Shown: positions 45,488-55,291, counted from the stretch's first letter. The stretch: DNA of 64,000 nt from Magnetococcales bacterium (GCA_002753515.1 PEAK01000014.1:1-64000); one strand, 5' to 3'. The notes: generated by a model from the letters alone, not told the origin. A program made the numbers and translations.

Positions 45488-46912
45488 ATGCCGCATAGTC
45501 GAAGCTTTCGTGCCCCGGTAGTCTTGGTGGATGATGAGGAGGAATTGCTGTTCACCTCCATGGTACTCTTGCGCAACCATGATATCTCCCCGGTCATGAC
45601 CATTCCCGATAGTCGGGAATTGTTGCAACATTTGGCCATTCATGGAGCCTCGGTCGTCGTCCTGGACCTGATCATGCCCAATCTGACCGGTCGGGAACTG
45701 CTGCCACAAATTTTGCACTCTTTTCCCGCTGTCCCGGTCATCATCATGACGGCAGTCCACGAAATCGATACCGCTGTCGCCTGCATGAAGGAGGGGGCTT
45801 TTGACTATCTGGTCAAACCCGTGGATGAAAATCGTTTCATATCCAGCATTCAACGGGCAATGGAGCGTCATAATCTGCAATTGGAAATTGGTCGTTTAAA
45901 GCACCATTTGCTGTCTGAAGGACTGGAACACCATCAAGCCTTTGGTGAAATCATTACCCAAAGTCGTAAAATGACAGCTATTTTTAAATATTTACAGGCG
46001 GTAGCCGACTCGGAGGAACCGGTGCTGATCACCGGCGAGACCGGAGTGGGCAAAGAACTCATGGTTGCGGCCGTACACCGTTTGAGCGGTCGCGAAGGCG
46101 AATTGGTTGCGGTCAATGTGGCCGGCATTGATGACAACATGTTTGCCGATACCCTATTTGGTCATCGTCGAGGTGCCTTTTCCGGGGCGGAACAGCAGCG
46201 CGATGGCATGATTGCCCAGGCGCGGGATGGAACCTTGTTCCTGGACGAAATCGGTGACCTCGGGGCGGCTTCGCAAGTCAAATTGCTCCGCTTGTTGCAG
46301 GAAAAGAAATACTACCCCCTGGGCAGCGATCTGCCCATTAAAACCAATGCCCGGGTAATCTGCGCCACCAACCGCAATCTTTCTTCCAGCAGCGAACATC
46401 CCGGTTTTCGCGATGACCTTTATTTCCGTCTGGCGGCCCACCATGTGCGCATACCGCCACTCAGGGAACGCAAGGAAGATATCCAATTGTTGGTCAACCA
46501 TTTTTTGGCCGAAGGCAGCAAAGCCCGTCGGATTTCGGTTCCGACGCCTCCCAAAGAACTCTACAAATGGTTGGAATCTTACCACTTTCCTGGAAATGTG
46601 CGTGAGCTTAAGGCCATGACCATGGATGCCCTGGCGCACCACGAATCGGGAATGTTGTCATTGGAATTGTTCAAGCGGCAGATTGTCGGTCCGTCCGGGT
46701 TGAACCAACCCGAACCGGGGCACCACGAGGGTGAGGAATCACTGTTTCGCGATCATCCCGATCCGTTGCCTTCCATTCAGGCGGCAACCGATCTGTTGAT
46801 CCAGGAGGCTATGCGTCGCACCAGTAACAATCAGGGAATTGCAGCGGCCATTCTGGGCATCACCCGCCAAACCTTGAATCGCAGATTACAAGCTCGTAAA
46901 AAAGGAGAGTAA
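45488..46912 (+). CDS. Sigma-54-dependent response regulator (NtrC family)
   Basis: This 474-residue activator has a receiver domain (acidic pair VLVDDEEE; phospho-acceptor in VVLDLIMPNLTG near residue 59). The AAA+ sigma-54 interaction domain has Walker A GETGVGKE, the GAFTGA loop changed to GAFSGA, Walker B TLFLDEIGDL, and FRDDLYFRLAAH with PPLRERKEDI. A Fis-type helix-turn-helix lies at the C-terminus (NNQGIAAAILGITRQTLNRRL). ATG 45488 has GGAAG 8 bases upstream. It follows the MBL/cNMP gene and converges with a REC-histidine kinase 12 bases away that is a possible cognate kinase. Targets are unknown. Confidence 0.92.
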   Translation: MPHSRSFRAPVVLVDDEEELLFTSMVLLRNHDISPVMTIPDSRELLQHLAIHGASVVVLDLIMPNLTGRELLPQILHSFPAVPVIIMTAVHEIDTAVACMKEGAFDYLVKPVDENRFISSIQRAMERHNLQLEIGRLKHHLLSEGLEHHQAFGEIITQSRKMTAIFKYLQAVADSEEPVLITGETGVGKELMVAAVHRLSGREGELVAVNVAGIDDNMFADTLFGHRRGAFSGAEQQRDGMIAQARDGTLFLDEIGDLGAASQVKLLRLLQEKKYYPLGSDLPIKTNARVICATNRNLSSSSEHPGFRDDLYFRLAAHHVRIPPLRERKEDIQLLVNHFLAEGSKARRISVPTPPKELYKWLESYHFPGNVRELKAMTMDALAHHESGMLSLELFKRQIVGPSGLNQPEPGHHEGEESLFRDHPDPLPSIQAATDLLIQEAMRRTSNNQGIAAAILGITRQTLNRRLQARKKGE

Positions 46913-46924
46913 CAAACTTTTCCC

Positions 46925-48001
46925 TCAAACAGGAAGACGCACGGTAAACGTTGACCCCTGGCCCACCTCACTGGTCACGCACACCTCCCCTTGGTGGGCA
47001 TCCATAATTTTTTTGACAATGCAAAGACCCAAACCCGTACTTTTTTCCTTTCCGGTTGGCCGGGTACTTAATCTTTGGAAAGCGCCGAACAGTCGTTTCT
47101 GATCGTCCGCAGAAAGCCCTGGTCCCTGGTCCGTCACCGCCATCCATACCTTGCCATCCGCTTGTCCGGTACGCACCCATACGTGTGATCCTGGAAGGGA
47201 AAATTTAATGGCATTGGCCAACAGGTTATCCACCACCTGAACCAGTCGTGCCCCATCAAAACGGGTTTCCGGGGTAACTTGCGGTTCAACCAGGATGGTG
47301 ATCTGTTTTTTTTCAGCGGCAAAACGAAACAAATCAACTCGGGATTGCACCAGTTGCTCCAGATTCCCAGGTGCCAAATTCATGGTAAATTGCCCACTTT
47401 CAATGACCGACACATCCAACAGGTCATCGATCAAAGAACGCATTTGCAGACCAACTTCATGAATTGTTGTCAGGAAACGAAGCTGTTCCTCCTCTTTAAG
47501 CTTCATATGGAGCATCATTTCCGACAAACCACAGATGGAAGTCAGGGGATTGCGCAAATCATGGGCCGCCATGCCGAGAAATTTATTTTTCAAGGCATTC
47601 AGCTCCATCAAATGTTTCTTTTGGCGGTTAAACTCCAGATGTGTGCGTACCCGGGTCAACACCACATGGGCGTTGAATGGTTTGCGGATGAAGTCCATCG
47701 CCCCTAATTCCAAACCGCGGATTTCTTCTGCAGGGGTTGTGATGCCGGTGATGAAGATGATGGGGATCCCCGCTGTTGCCTTGTCCTCCTTCAATCTGTG
47801 GCAGACTTCAAAACCATCCATCCCCGGCATGAGAATGTCCAGCAAAATCAGATCGGGCAAGGTGTCTGGTCGCAGGGCGCGAAACGCTTGTTCGCCCCCC
47901 TTGGCAACCATGATGGAAAATTCCGACTTGAGTAACCCAACCAAAGATTCAATGTTGAATAGTTCGTCGTCTATGATCAAAATTTTATATTTTTGATCCA
48001 T
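46925..48001 (-). CDS. Soluble receiver-histidine kinase
   Basis: This 358-residue protein has an N-terminal receiver (IDDELFN; phospho-acceptor Asp in LILLDILMPGMDG) and a short coiled coil. HisKA follows with the phospho-accepting His in MAAHDLRNPL, then HATPase_c with VVDNLLANAIKF, DQGPGLS and STGLGLCIVKK. It has no membrane segment, so input comes through phosphorylation of the receiver or a partner. It converges with the sigma-54 regulator gene. The start MDQKYKIL at 48001 has GGATGGA upstream. It could be part of the same pathway as the MBL/cNMP protein and the regulator. Confidence 0.9.
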   Translation of the reverse strand: MDQKYKILIIDDELFNIESLVGLLKSEFSIMVAKGGEQAFRALRPDTLPDLILLDILMPGMDGFEVCHRLKEDKATAGIPIIFITGITTPAEEIRGLELGAMDFIRKPFNAHVVLTRVRTHLEFNRQKKHLMELNALKNKFLGMAAHDLRNPLTSICGLSEMMLHMKLKEEEQLRFLTTIHEVGLQMRSLIDDLLDVSVIESGQFTMNLAPGNLEQLVQSRVDLFRFAAEKKQITILVEPQVTPETRFDGARLVQVVDNLLANAIKFSLPGSHVWVRTGQADGKVWMAVTDQGPGLSADDQKRLFGAFQRLSTRPTGKEKSTGLGLCIVKKIMDAHQGEVCVTSEVGQGSTFTVRLPV

Positions 48002-48120
48002 CGATCCATTCCAACACCAAAAACAGACCTTGGGACGTTGTCCCAACACCCGATGGGAAGGGGCAGCCCCCTTCCCAGACTCATCATTTCACAGGAAACA
48101 CTTTGAAAATCAACACATGC

Positions 48121-48270
48121 TAAACCGCAACCAACACGGGAAATGTAGCTTTCCAGTGTCATTCCCGCGAAAGCGGGAATCTAGAAAGTCAGGGGAAGTA
48201 GAAATGCCCTCTGGATCCCCGCTTTCGCGGGGATGACAATAACTACACATTCCAAGATGGCTGCGGTTTA
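48121..48270. mobile_element. MITE-like fold-back element, copy 3 (150 bp), in the chemoreceptor stop codon
   Basis: It begins TAAACCGCAACC and ends GGCTGCGGTTTA. On the minus strand the terminal TAA is the stop of the adjacent chemoreceptor gene. Both palindromic arms are intact (ATTCCCGCGAAAGCGGGAAT and CCCCGCTTTCGCGGGG). Removing the element and one TA gives TTC-TAG on the chemoreceptor strand, so insertion converted TAG to TAA without altering the protein. The rest of the gap between the kinase and the chemoreceptor shows nothing else. Confidence 0.87.
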
Positions 48271-50316
48271 GAAGGACTCGAATTCATCATCCCCACCTTT
48301 GGAATGCCCCATATCAAGATCAGCGCCTCCCGACTTGGGCGGAAGCGCCTTTCCAGCCCTCGCACCTCCATGCGCCACCGCTTTGGTCATCGGCTTCTTG
48401 ATGTGGGCAACAGGAGTCTTATGAGCCTTTGGCCTGACCACAGCACTGCCACCACTGGAAGACCCAAGATTGAAGAAGGAAACCGACTGCGTCATCATAT
48501 CGGCCTGCGAGCTGAGTTCCTCTGCCGTAGCCGCCATCTCTTCGGAAGCCCCGGCGTTTTGTTGAATCACCTGGTCCAATTGTTGAATGGCTTGGTTGAT
48601 TTGTGTGGCCCCTTGATTTTGTTCCTGACTGGAAGCTGCGATCTCCTGAATCAGTTCTGCGGTTTTTTGAATGTCTGGCACCAGCTTGTTGATAATCCCA
48701 CCCGCTTTTTCCGCCACACTGACGCTTGAAGCGGAGAGCTGGCTGATTTCGCCCGCAGCCGATTGACTGCGTTCCGCCAATTTTCTCACCTCGGCCGCCA
48801 CCACCGCAAATCCTTTACCATGCTCACCAGCCCGGGCGGCTTCAATGGCGGCATTCAACGCCAACAGATTGGTCTGCCTGGCAATTTCTTCAATGATGCC
48901 AATTTTGGAGGCGATCTCCTTCATGGCCTGTACCGCCTCACCCACCGCCATGCCACCCTCTTCCGCATCCCTGGCCGCTTTTTGCGAAATGGTTTGCGTT
49001 GTTATGGCATTGTCACTGTTTTGCGAAATATTGGAAGTCATTTCCTCCATGGCCGATGAGGTCTCTTCAATGGAGGCCGCCTGCTGGGTAGATCCTTGGG
49101 ACAAACCCTGGGCCGCGTCGGAAATTTGATTGCTGCCCGCCGCCACCTGGCCAGCAGCCGCAGCGACATCGCCAATGACCTGGCGCAACTTTTCCACCAT
49201 ATCCTGCATGGCCTTGGCCAACAGACCCACCTCATCCTTCTGGTTGAGTTGAATGTTGGCGGTCAGGTCGCCCCCAGCGATGCTTTGGGCAAACACGACC
49301 CCCTTGGTCAGGGCACTGGCGATCATTTGACTGAGCAAATAGGCGATCAGCAAGCCGACTGCCACCGCAGCCGTGCTGCCTCCGATGATCAGGCTGTTGG
49401 CCGAGGACATCTCGTCATGCATTTTTTTCTTTTGGTCCTCCACTGCCGCATCGACGACCCCATCCACCTTTTTGCGAGAATGGATCATCTCTTCCTCCAG
49501 CTTGATTTGCCGGGTCAGAGAGTCCACAACTGTGTCCAAATCCTTTTGATAGGATCCCAGGGCCGCGATGATTTTTTTGCACTGATCAACATTAAGAGGG
49601 TCGGTAAACTTGGGCAGCAATTCATCCATCACCTTTTTGGCTTTGGCGATCCCGTTGCGGGCACGCTGCACTTGCTTCTCCTCCTTGCCACGGGTCATCA
49701 ATACTTCTTTTTCGCCCAGACGGGTATCGGCAAAGGCGGCAATGACATCCTGAACGCCGTTTATTTTTTCCAGCCTCCCGGCCAACTTGTCGTGGGTTTC
49801 CGCTGCTTTGGCCGCATCAACACCGTGCGCCACCCCTTCGATCTGTGCTTTGAACTTGGTATCCATGTCCTGATCAAATTCACCGATCACCTTATTCACA
49901 TCAGCAGCCGTGGCGCGAATACGGGCAACAGCTTCCTTGATATGCTTTTCGGTATCGATGTACCCGGAAAACGCTTTACTGTAACTTTCCGCTTCGGCAA
50001 TCACATCATCCATTTGCTTCTTGTTGGCGGGATCCTTGAACTTGTTGTCCCGGGAGTCGATCGCCTGTTTTTTGATCTCCTCGACCGCTTTCAGCCCTTT
50101 TTCCTGATAGCTGAAGTCCCTGGTCCCCAAAAAGTTGCGCTCCGCCCGCAACGCTTCATTGGCCTGCTCAATCAAAAATTGCATATCCACGTTGAAACCA
50201 AGCCGTTTCTCCACCCCTCCCATGCTTTTCCATCCGGTAAAGGCCACCAAAACCGTCAAGAGCAATACCAAACCAAAGCCGAGACCCAACTTCACAGCTA
50301 TTTTTAAATCTTTCAT
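48268..50316 (-). CDS. Methyl-accepting chemotaxis protein with long helical periplasmic sensor
   Basis: This 682-residue chemoreceptor has a first transmembrane segment at 8-29 and a periplasmic region of about 280 residues that is almost entirely helical, like HBM-type bimodular sensors. The second span is at about 310-334, then HAMP, and a signalling hairpin with tip [19 protein letters not shown]. The last 65 residues form a flexible Gly/Lys-rich tail ending DDEFESF, which may be a degenerate CheR/CheB tether (canonical NWETF). The stop codon lies inside the fold-back element. The ligand is unknown. Confidence 0.92.
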   Translation of the reverse strand: MKDLKIAVKLGLGFGLVLLLTVLVAFTGWKSMGGVEKRLGFNVDMQFLIEQANEALRAERNFLGTRDFSYQEKGLKAVEEIKKQAIDSRDNKFKDPANKKQMDDVIAEAESYSKAFSGYIDTEKHIKEAVARIRATAADVNKVIGEFDQDMDTKFKAQIEGVAHGVDAAKAAETHDKLAGRLEKINGVQDVIAAFADTRLGEKEVLMTRGKEEKQVQRARNGIAKAKKVMDELLPKFTDPLNVDQCKKIIAALGSYQKDLDTVVDSLTRQIKLEEEMIHSRKKVDGVVDAAVEDQKKKMHDEMSSANSLIIGGSTAAVAVGLLIAYLLSQMIASALTKGVVFAQSIAGGDLTANIQLNQKDEVGLLAKAMQDMVEKLRQVIGDVAAAAGQVAAGSNQISDAAQGLSQGSTQQAASIEETSSAMEEMTSNISQNSDNAITTQTISQKAARDAEEGGMAVGEAVQAMKEIASKIGIIEEIARQTNLLALNAAIEAARAGEHGKGFAVVAAEVRKLAERSQSAAGEISQLSASSVSVAEKAGGIINKLVPDIQKTAELIQEIAASSQEQNQGATQINQAIQQLDQVIQQNAGASEEMAATAEELSSQADMMTQSVSFFNLGSSSGGSAVVRPKAHKTPVAHIKKPMTKAVAHGGARAGKALPPKSGGADLDMGHSKGGDDEFESF

Positions 50317-50595
50317 CCCACGCCCTCCCTCATATAATCAGTAATTGAAACACAAAAATAAACTTTAATCCTATCGCCTTCGCCATCTTGCCAAAACCGC
50401 CCGGCACATCATGCCGTCAAACCACGGCAAAATCAATCAAAACATACCGGTGAAGCGATCATGTGAAAAAAAAAGCCTGCTATTCACAACCAGTCTTGCC
50501 AAAACGTCAATCCTTGCCCACCATGTCGCTTGCACTGGTTATAAGGATCACCCACCCTGGTATACACCACATTGGCAACCAACGCGAGGACGACC

Positions 50596-51021
50596 ATGGC
50601 AGATGTGGCAGTACGAGTCAAACTGATCGAAGGGATGCAACTCTTAGGGGAATCGGCTTCCGGCCACACCGTGGTCATGGACGCCCACGAATCGTACGGC
50701 GGACGCAACATGGGGCATAGACCCATGGAACTCCTCCTCCTGGGACTGGGGGGATGCGCCAGTATCGATGTGATTTCCATTTTGCGCAAAGGGCGCCATG
50801 ATGTGCGCGATTGCGTAGCCACCCTGGAGGCAACCCGCGCCCCCACCGATCCCAAGGTGTTCACCGCCATTTCCATGCATTTTACCGTAACCGGTCATGA
50901 CCTGCCTGAAAAAGCAGTTGCTCGAGCCATTCAACTCTCCGAGGAAACCTATTGCTCCGCATCGGCCATGTTAGGTAAAACGGCAACCATTCACACATCA
51001 TTCGAGATCAAGGAGGCATAA
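50596..51021 (+). CDS. OsmC/Ohr-family thiol peroxidase-like protein
   Basis: This 141-residue protein of the OsmC fold probably reduces organic hydroperoxides through two conserved cysteines, seen in LGLGGCASIDV and EETYCSASAML. RPMELLLLGLGGC is the family signature. It belongs to the YhfA-like subgroup of OsmC by its short length (inference). ATG 50596 has GAGG at a good distance. An upstream reading of eight codons lacks support. DsbA follows after two bases, so a redox operon is likely. Confidence 0.88.
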   Translation: MADVAVRVKLIEGMQLLGESASGHTVVMDAHESYGGRNMGHRPMELLLLGLGGCASIDVISILRKGRHDVRDCVATLEATRAPTDPKVFTAISMHFTVTGHDLPEKAVARAIQLSEETYCSASAMLGKTATIHTSFEIKEA

Positions 51022-51023
51022 CC

Positions 51024-51656
51024 ATGGCCTTGTTGCTACGGACTTTTGCTCTGGTGTTGTTTGTGCTGACATTCGGTAGCGCTCAAGCAGCGGAACCGGA
51101 AGCCTTTGTTCCCAAAGAGGGCACCGATTATGCCACCATCGCCAACCCGGTGCCGGCCCCGGCGGGTAAACCTGAAATCGTCGAGGTGTTCAACTTTAAA
51201 TGCCCCCACTGCTACGACCTCCATCCCCACCTGGAAGCCTGGCAAAAAGCGAGTGGCGACCGCTATCAATACCGTTCCCTGCCCGTCTATTGGGGACGTC
51301 AGACCGACTTGCCCCTGCGTGCTTTTTTCGCCGCCGAATTCCTTGGCCGGGGACCACAAATGAAGCATGCCATTTTCAAAGCCCAGTTTGATAACAATTT
51401 GAACATTGAAAATGTCCACGAATTGGAATTTGTCGCCGAAGAGGCCGGTGTGGATCTGGAAAAATTTAAAAATCAACTGCAATCCTTCGGTGTTTCCACT
51501 CGGGTATCCCAGGCACTGAGCTTGCAGAAAGCCTACGGCGTTAACGGGACCCCGACCATGGTGGTCAACGGCAAATATCAGGTTTCCTTCGGCCAACACG
51601 CCAAAGGCGATCCCAAACGTCTGATCGCCATTGTCGAAGCCTTGGCAGCCCGCTGA
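51024..51656 (+). CDS. dsbA: Periplasmic thiol:disulfide oxidoreductase DsbA
   Basis: DsbA introduces disulfide bonds into exported proteins. The 210-residue precursor has a cleavable signal peptide (1-22, ending GSAQA), a thioredoxin fold with active site CPHC (Cys60 and Cys63), the helical insertion, and the cis-proline segment GTPTMVVNG. It starts two bases after the osmC-like gene and is followed 15 bases later by etfB. DsbB is not encoded in the window. Confidence 0.93.
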   Translation: MALLLRTFALVLFVLTFGSAQAAEPEAFVPKEGTDYATIANPVPAPAGKPEIVEVFNFKCPHCYDLHPHLEAWQKASGDRYQYRSLPVYWGRQTDLPLRAFFAAEFLGRGPQMKHAIFKAQFDNNLNIENVHELEFVAEEAGVDLEKFKNQLQSFGVSTRVSQALSLQKAYGVNGTPTMVVNGKYQVSFGQHAKGDPKRLIAIVEALAAR

Positions 51657-51671
51657 CACCACCTCAAATCC

Positions 51672-52412
51672 ATGAAGATTTTGGTTGGTGTCAAGGAAGT
51701 CGGTGATCCCGCCATCCCGGTACACGTTGGTTCTGCGGGGGAAACACTTGAATATGCCACGGAGGCGGGCGTCATCAACCCGTTCGACGAAATCGCTCTG
51801 GAAGAGGCTATCCTGCTCAAAGAAAGAAAACTAGCCTCCGAGGTCGTGGCAATAGCCGTGGGACCGGAGGCGTGGCAGGGGACGTTGCGCACCGCTTTGG
51901 CCCTGGGGGCCGATCGGGCGGTACTCGTCCCGGTCGAGAAGCCAGCGAATCCCGTGACGGTGGCCAGGGCACTCGCCAATTATGCCCGATCATCCAACTG
52001 CAACCTGATCCTCCTGGGACGACAGGGAGTCGACATGGATCATGGGGTCACCGCCGCCATGACCGCAGGAATACTCGGTTGGCCCCAGGCAACCTGTGTT
52101 TCCCAAATAGCTTGGCAGGACGGTTGCGCCCTGGTTACCCGGGAGGTCGAGGGGGGACAGGAAAGGCTCAAACTCCCCTTGCCCGCTGTAATAAGCTGCG
52201 ATCTCGGATTGAATACCCCGCGTCACGTCAGTTTGCCCAACATCATGAAAACCCGCAGCAAAGCTATTGAACATTGCCCCCTGGAAGCCGACCCCTCCCC
52301 CCCTGCATGGCAAATCATTGGTTATCTCGCCCCGCCACAACGCCCCCTGGGGCAACGGGTCTCTTCCGTGGACGCCTTGTTCGACCATCTGGTACGTGCC
52401 GGAGTTCTATAA
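51672..52412 (+). CDS. etfB: Electron transfer flavoprotein subunit beta
   Basis: EtfB with EtfA forms a cytoplasmic FAD/AMP heterodimer that carries electrons from dehydrogenases to ETF-quinone oxidoreductase. The 246-residue product starts MKILVGVKEV, has the INPFDEIALEEAILLKE segment, the nucleotide-binding LILLGRQGVDMDHG, and the ETF-beta signature region around VEGGQERLKLPLPAVISCDLGLN-type sequence, ending with PNIMKTRSK. EtfA begins five bases downstream. Confidence 0.94.
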   Translation: MKILVGVKEVGDPAIPVHVGSAGETLEYATEAGVINPFDEIALEEAILLKERKLASEVVAIAVGPEAWQGTLRTALALGADRAVLVPVEKPANPVTVARALANYARSSNCNLILLGRQGVDMDHGVTAAMTAGILGWPQATCVSQIAWQDGCALVTREVEGGQERLKLPLPAVISCDLGLNTPRHVSLPNIMKTRSKAIEHCPLEADPSPPAWQIIGYLAPPQRPLGQRVSSVDALFDHLVRAGVL

Positions 52413-52416
52413 AAAG

Positions 52417-53370
52417 ATGAAAACTTTGGTGCTGGCCAGTGATCAACTGGGGTTGCCATCCGAGCGGACGGCACGCGCCATTACCGCTGCCCAGCAACTG
52501 GGGCGTACGGACTTATTGGCCGCAGGCCATAACAGCCGGGAAAAGGCCCTGGCAGCTCACTATTTTGCGGGAGTCGAAACGATTTGGAGGCTTGTCCCCA
52601 AGCCCACCCTCCCCGCATCCATCGAATCAATCGCCTTGCATATCGCCCGTCTCGCGCCCCAGTATCGTTGGATTATCGCGGCACAAGATCGTTTTACCCT
52701 CGATGTCATGGCTCGGGTGGGTGGTCTCCTCGGTCTGGCACCGCTCACCCAGGTCCATGCCATCCTGCCCAACGATCAGGTCTCACGTATGATCCATGCC
52801 GGCCAAGCCCTGGCCAAAGTACAACTCAAGCAATTCCCTGCCCTTCTCAGCATCCGACCCACCGCTTTCCCCCCGGCAGCGATCACAGCGAATCCCACCC
52901 CAATCGTGGACATGGAATACAACGAAACTACGCAACCCACATCAGACCACCTGGGCTATCACTCCCTGACACATCAACGTCCCGATCTGGCCGATGCCAA
53001 GATTGTGGTGGCCGGTGGTCTGGGATTGGAAACGGCAGGCAGTTTTCAAGCGGTTGAAGAATTGGCCGATCACCTGGGTGCCGCAGTAGGAGCCACCCGA
53101 GGGGCAGTGGATGCCGGACTTGCCGCCAGCGAACTGCAAATCGGCCAGACTGGTCGCATCATCGCCCCCAAATTGTATGTAGGAATGGGCCTCTCCGGGG
53201 CCATTCAACATGTGGCCGGCATCAAGGATTCCGAAATGATCGCCGCCATCAACCACGACCCCGCCGCCCCCATCCATGCCATCGCCGATGTTTCCCTCGT
53301 CGCCGATCTGTTCGATGCCGCACCCCGCTTGGGCCACCTCATCGCCACCAGAAGCAAGGGGATCTGTTGA
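52417..53370 (+). CDS. etfA: Electron transfer flavoprotein subunit alpha
   Basis: This 317-residue subunit provides most of the FAD site. The C-terminal domain shows KIVVAGGLGLETAGSF, GAAVGATRGAVDAG, QIGQTGRIIAPKLYVG, GLSGAIQHVAGIKDSE and INHDPAAPIHAIADV, all ETF-alpha hallmarks. The N-terminal domain is the usual divergent alpha/beta fold. Start 52417 (MKTLVLASD) follows etfB by four bases. An upstream extension within etfB is rejected. Confidence 0.95.
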   Translation: MKTLVLASDQLGLPSERTARAITAAQQLGRTDLLAAGHNSREKALAAHYFAGVETIWRLVPKPTLPASIESIALHIARLAPQYRWIIAAQDRFTLDVMARVGGLLGLAPLTQVHAILPNDQVSRMIHAGQALAKVQLKQFPALLSIRPTAFPPAAITANPTPIVDMEYNETTQPTSDHLGYHSLTHQRPDLADAKIVVAGGLGLETAGSFQAVEELADHLGAAVGATRGAVDAGLAASELQIGQTGRIIAPKLYVGMGLSGAIQHVAGIKDSEMIAAINHDPAAPIHAIADVSLVADLFDAAPRLGHLIATRSKGIC

Positions 53371-53475
53371 CCGTCCCTGTCCTTGCGCAGATTCAAATGC
53401 TAGAATCTGTTGAACTTAAATATGATTTTTGTGGCATGATAGCTTGGGGCGAACACGTCTAGAGGAGAATGCAAG

Positions 53476-54513
53476 GTGAGTATGGAATTACCAAAGCGCA
53501 AGGTAGCCTTAAGCGCCGCCCAACCCACAGGGCAACTGACCATTGGCAATCTGTTCGGTGCCATCCAAAATTGGGTACCCTTGCAAGAACGCTACAATAC
53601 CATTTTTTGCGTCGTTGACCTGCATGCCCTGACGGTACGCCAGGATCCCCAACAATTGCGCAAGCATATCCTGGAATTAGCCGCCATCTATCTGGCAGCC
53701 GGTGTGGACCCGGAACAAAGCGTTGTCTTCATTCAAAGCCAGGTGCATCAACACGCTGAACTGGCCTGGATCCTCTCCACCTTCGCCCAACTGGGAGAAT
53801 TGGAACGGATGACCCAGTTTAAGGACAAGGCTCAACGCCACCGCCACAATGTCAACGCCGGACTCTTCACCTATCCGGTGTTGATGGCTGCCGACATTCT
53901 TCTATACGGCGCTCACGTCGTGCCAGTCGGGGAGGATCAAAAACAACATCTGGAACTCACCCGGGATATCGCCATCCGTTTCAACAATGCCTTTGGACCG
54001 GTGTTTCAGGTTCCCGATCCCTTGATCCAATCCCAAGGGGCGGAACGGGTACGCGATCTGCAAAATCCAGCCAAGAAAATGTCCAAATCGGCAGAATCGG
54101 AACTCTCCAAAGTGATGCTGCTGGATGATGCCAGTACCGTTCTTAAAAAATTTAAAAAAGCGGTCACCGACAGCCTGGGGGAAATCCGCTTTGATGAAAT
54201 CAACCAGGCGGGGGTCACCAATCTGCTGACCATCTGGTGTGCCGCCACCGGCAAAACCCGTGAAGAAGCGCTGCATCATTTCAGCCACAACCTATACGGC
54301 AAGTTGAAAGTGGAAACCGCCGAAGCGGTCAACGTCGTCCTCGATCCCATTCGCAACCGCTATCGTGAGTTGATGAACGATCCGGGCGAGCTTGAACGCA
54401 TTCTGCACAAAGGTGCCGAACAAGCCAGGGAACGAGCCGAACACACCCTGGTTTCCGTCATGGAGGTGCTGGGTCTACCGGTCGCCCATCGCAAGGTGTC
54501 ATCCCGTGGCTGA
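53476..54513 (+). CDS. trpS: Tryptophanyl-tRNA synthetase
   Basis: This class I aminoacyl-tRNA synthetase charges tRNA-Trp. The 345-residue product carries the HIGH-equivalent PTGQLTIGNLFGA and KMSKS in AKKMSKSAES, plus VGEDQKQHLELTRDIA in the tryptophan site region. The GTG at 53476 was chosen because AGAGGAG lies eight bases upstream; an ATG two codons further is too far from it. RluB overlaps the stop. ScpA and ScpB, often found between trpS and rluB in other genomes, are missing. Confidence 0.96.
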   Translation: MSMELPKRKVALSAAQPTGQLTIGNLFGAIQNWVPLQERYNTIFCVVDLHALTVRQDPQQLRKHILELAAIYLAAGVDPEQSVVFIQSQVHQHAELAWILSTFAQLGELERMTQFKDKAQRHRHNVNAGLFTYPVLMAADILLYGAHVVPVGEDQKQHLELTRDIAIRFNNAFGPVFQVPDPLIQSQGAERVRDLQNPAKKMSKSAESELSKVMLLDDASTVLKKFKKAVTDSLGEIRFDEINQAGVTNLLTIWCAATGKTREEALHHFSHNLYGKLKVETAEAVNVVLDPIRNRYRELMNDPGELERILHKGAEQARERAEHTLVSVMEVLGLPVAHRKVSSRG

Positions 54514-55291
54514 ACCCATGCGCTTACAAAAATGGTTGGCCCAGGCGGGTCTTTGTTCCCGGCGCGAAGGGGAACGCTGGATCGCCATGGGCCGGGTAGC
54601 CATCAACAATCAGATTGTCACCCAACCGGGTTGCCTGGTCGGTGATCTGGATCGCGTGAAGGTCGATGGCAAGCCCATCGAAGGCAAAGGGAAACGATCC
54701 CACGTCGTTTTGGCGTTTCACAAGCCACCTGACGTTGTCTGTACCCGGCATGACCCCGAGAAACGCAAGACAATCTACGACTATTTGGAAAATGTTCCCG
54801 AACGCTTGCTGTATGTTGGTCGCTTGGACATCAGCTCCGAAGGTCTTATCGTATTAACCGATAATGGTGACCTGGTGCATCGCCTGACGCACCCTTCGGC
54901 CCGGGTTCCCCGGTGTTATCGCGTCCGGGTTCATGGACGCATCAATGACGCCACATTGCAAAGTTTGCAACAAGGAGTTCAACTGGAAGATGGTCCCACG
55001 GGACCGTTGGAAGTTACGGTGGACCGAAACACAAGCGCCAACAATTGGTTAACCATGACCTTGCGCGAGGGACGCAACCGCATCATCCGGCGTATCTTTG
55101 AAACCCTGGATATGAAAGTTTCCCGGTTGATCCGCATCTCTTATGGCCCGATTGCCCTGGGGGAACTGCCGCGTGGCCACTGGCGCTTTCTGTCCACGTC
55201 CGAGCAAAAACAATTACACCAAAGCGCCGAAGGCATCTCCCCCCCCTCGGGAGCCAGCCAGAAAAAAGGCACATCGCACCAGCGACCATGA
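54506..55291 (+). CDS. rluB: 23S rRNA pseudouridine synthase (RluB-like)
   Basis: This RsuA/RluB-family enzyme isomerises a uridine near the peptidyl-transferase centre of 23S rRNA. It has an N-terminal S4 RNA-binding domain (MRLQKWLAQAGLCSRREGE), then the catalytic domain with the Asp in VGRLDISSEGLIVLTDNG, a RCYRVRVHG segment and the C-terminal REGRNRIIRRIFE motif. Translation may begin at GTG 54506 (AAGGTG upstream, overlapping the trpS stop) or at ATG 54518. The stop overlaps the next gene's ATG by four bases. Confidence 0.9.
   Translation: MAEPMRLQKWLAQAGLCSRREGERWIAMGRVAINNQIVTQPGCLVGDLDRVKVDGKPIEGKGKRSHVVLAFHKPPDVVCTRHDPEKRKTIYDYLENVPERLLYVGRLDISSEGLIVLTDNGDLVHRLTHPSARVPRCYRVRVHGRINDATLQSLQQGVQLEDGPTGPLEVTVDRNTSANNWLTMTLREGRNRIIRRIFETLDMKVSRLIRISYGPIALGELPRGHWRFLSTSEQKQLHQSAEGISPPSGASQKKGTSHQRP

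Noticed and set aside
49096-50307. A 403-codon plus-strand ORF within the second chemoreceptor
   Set aside because: Antisense to a clear chemoreceptor gene; composition is His/Phe-rich shadow.
53432-53450. Possible sigma-54 promoter upstream of trpS (TGGCAT with TTGG)
   Set aside because: The match to the -24/-12 elements is incomplete and a housekeeping synthetase is an unlikely target.
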